16,371 bases of DNA from Hyphomicrobiales bacterium (lineage in GTDB: Bacteria > Pseudomonadota > Alphaproteobacteria > Rhizobiales > Aestuariivirgaceae): positions 1 through 16,371 of the forward strand of contig JAHFPK010000032.1 in assembly GCA_023266715.1 (NCBI GenBank), read 5' to 3'. Position numbers and translations under genes: made by a program. The notes under the pieces were generated by a model, which saw nothing but the letters and a program-made list of their open reading frames with translations, was not told the origin of the DNA and did no database searches. Below are positions 14,875 through 16,371 of the stretch, piece by piece. How positions within the stretch are numbered: the stretch's first letter is position 1; each line of letters opens with the position of its first letter.

Positions 14875-16371
14875 ATGGCAGACCTCGACACCATTGAACT
14901 CGTCAAAGATATCGAAGTCGATAAATACAAATATGGCTTCACCACCGATATTGAATCGGACTTCGCGCCGAAGGGCCTGAACGAAGACGTCGTCAAGTTC
15001 ATTTCGAACAAAAAGGGCGAACCCGCTTGGATGCAGGAATGGCGCCTGGAGTCCTATCGCCGTTGGCTGCAAATGGACGAGCCTGCATGGGCCCGCGTGT
15101 CATTCCCCAAGATTGATTTCCAGGACCTCTATTACTACGCCGCGCCGAAAAGCATGGCGAACCCGAAGAGCCTTGATGAAATTGATCCCAAGCTTTTGGA
15201 AACCTACGCCAAGCTCGGCATTCCGCTGAAGGAACAGGAAATTCTGGCTGGCGTTCGAAAGCAGGGCGAGAAGAGCACCCTTGATGAGGATGGCAATGAA
15301 CAGGTTGCGGGCCGCGTGGCCATTGACGCCGTGTTCGACAGCGTTTCCGTGGTCACCACGTTCAAGGATGAACTCGCCAAGGCGGGCGTCATCTTCTGCT
15401 CGATCTCCGAAGCCCTGCGCGAGCATCCCGAACTTGTGAAGCAGTATCTGGGTTCCGTCGTTCCGCAAGGCGATAACTTCTATGCGGCCCTGAACTCCGC
15501 CGTGTTCTCCGATGGCTCATTTGTCTATGTGCCGCCCAACACGCGCTGCCCCATGGAGCTTTCCACCTACTTCCGCATGAATGCCAAAAACACCGGCCAG
15601 TTCGAACGCACCCTGATCATCGCCGACAAGGGTTCCTACGTGTCCTATCTCGAAGGTTGCACCGCGCCCATGCGCGAGGACAGCCAGCTTCATGCCGCCG
15701 TGGTTGAATTGATCGCCCTTGATGATGCCGAAATCAAATACTCCACCGTGCAGAACTGGTATCCGGGCGATTCCGAAGGCAAAGGCGGCGTCTACAACTT
15801 CGTCACCAAGCGCGGGGATTGCCGGGGCAGGGGTGCGAAGATTTCATGGACCCAGGTTGAAACCGGTTCCGCCATCACCTGGAAATATCCAAGCTGCATC
15901 CTTCGCGGCGACAATTCACGCGGCGAATTCTATTCCATCGCCATTTCCAATGGCAGGCAGCAGGTCGACTCTGGCACCAAGATGATCCACTTGGGCAAGA
16001 ACACTTCCAGCCGCATCATTTCCAAGGGCATCGCTGCAGGCCGCAGCGACAACACCTATCGCGGCCTCGTCTCGGCCCACCGCAAGGCATTGAACGCCCG
16101 AAACTTCACCCAGTGCGACTCGCTTTTGATCGGTGACAAATGCGGCGCGCATACGGTGCCCTACATCGAGTCCAAGACATCAACTGCGCAGTTCGAGCAC
16201 GAAGCCACCACATCGAAAATCTCCGATGACCAGATGTTCTACTGCATGTCGCGCGGGCTTAATCAGGAAGAAGCCGTGGCGCTAATCGTCAATGGCTTCG
16301 TCCGCGACGTGCTGCAACAACTCCCGATGGAATTCATGGCCGAAACACAGAAGCTGATCGGCATCAGCTTG
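14875..16371 (+). CDS. sufB: SufB, Fe-S scaffold subunit (3' end outside window)
   Basis: SufB forms the SufBC2D complex with SufC ATPase and SufD, and is where sulfur and iron are assembled into clusters. The frame is open from ATG 14875 to the edge, 499 codons. The last visible residues (LPMEFMAETQKLIGISL) match the C-terminus of the family, so only about five residues and the stop should be missing. With an offset of 9 to E. coli SufB (inferred from C-terminal alignment by eye), the key residues C405, H433 and E434 correspond to C414 (FTQCDSLLIG), H442 and E443 (FEHEATTSK), all present. The start lies one base after the desulfurase stop, with little ribosome binding site of its own, suggesting coupled translation. 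GC-richer, highly biased codon use fits strong expression. sufC and sufD are expected next, beyond the window. Confidence 0.97.
   Translation, partial: MADLDTIELVKDIEVDKYKYGFTTDIESDFAPKGLNEDVVKFISNKKGEPAWMQEWRLESYRRWLQMDEPAWARVSFPKIDFQDLYYYAAPKSMANPKSLDEIDPKLLETYAKLGIPLKEQEILAGVRKQGEKSTLDEDGNEQVAGRVAIDAVFDSVSVVTTFKDELAKAGVIFCSISEALREHPELVKQYLGSVVPQGDNFYAALNSAVFSDGSFVYVPPNTRCPMELSTYFRMNAKNTGQFERTLIIADKGSYVSYLEGCTAPMREDSQLHAAVVELIALDDAEIKYSTVQNWYPGDSEGKGGVYNFVTKRGDCRGRGAKISWTQVETGSAITWKYPSCILRGDNSRGEFYSIAISNGRQQVDSGTKMIHLGKNTSSRIISKGIAAGRSDNTYRGLVSAHRKALNARNFTQCDSLLIGDKCGAHTVPYIESKTSTAQFEHEATTSKISDDQMFYCMSRGLNQEEAVALIVNGFVRDVLQQLPMEFMAETQKLIGISL

Overview
The window reads as chromosomal DNA from an alphaproteobacterium, most likely of the Hyphomicrobiales (Rhizobiales). 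This rests on gene content and protein style: a PBP1a gene followed directly by prfB, an iscR / cysteine desulfurase / sufB cluster beside a small alpha/beta hydrolase, a bactofilin paired with a membrane M23 peptidase, and a large DUF3971/AsmA-like protein facing tyrS. Base composition looks moderate for the group. I see no insertion sequence, phage gene, tRNA, rRNA or CRISPR array. Apart from one frameshifted regulator at the left edge, it is a dense housekeeping region.

Layout. (1) 1-865: the first 12 codons of a gene leaving to the left, a divergent intergenic region with three copies of an 8-9 bp motif, and an ArsR-type winged-helix regulator broken by a frameshift in its DNA-binding domain. 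(2) 967-4633: mrcA (PBP1a), then prfB (release factor 2). prfB contains an intact programmed +1 frameshift site, so it must be annotated as a two-segment CDS. (3) 4654-6403, minus strand: a membrane-anchored coiled-coil M23/LytM peptidase whose 3' end overlaps a bactofilin gene, resembling the LmdC-BacA morphogenesis pair of budding alphaproteobacteria. (4) 6676-10104: a 1142-residue envelope protein of the AsmA/YhdP type, divergent from the peptidase. (5) 10111-12477: tyrS (minus) and anmK (plus), divergent with only 30 bp between their starts. (6) 12463-13110: an alpha/beta hydrolase on the minus strand, overlapping the end of anmK. (7) 13171-16371: the start of a suf operon (iscR, NifS/IscS-type cysteine desulfurase, sufB cut at the right edge) behind a promoter whose -35 element lies in a close match to the Type 1 IscR site.

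Functionally, much of the window serves the cell envelope: peptidoglycan synthesis (mrcA), peptidoglycan remodelling steered by a cytoskeletal scaffold (M23 peptidase plus bactofilin), probable inter-membrane lipid handling (AsmA-like) and anhydro-muropeptide recycling (anmK). The right end makes Fe-S clusters under feedback control. Two autoregulatory circuits can be read directly in the DNA: RF2 frameshifting, and IscR acting at its own promoter. I found no convincing wholly new system. The items most worth following are the bactofilin/M23/AsmA block, the IscR-controlled suf promoter, and the repeated-motif region beside the broken regulator.
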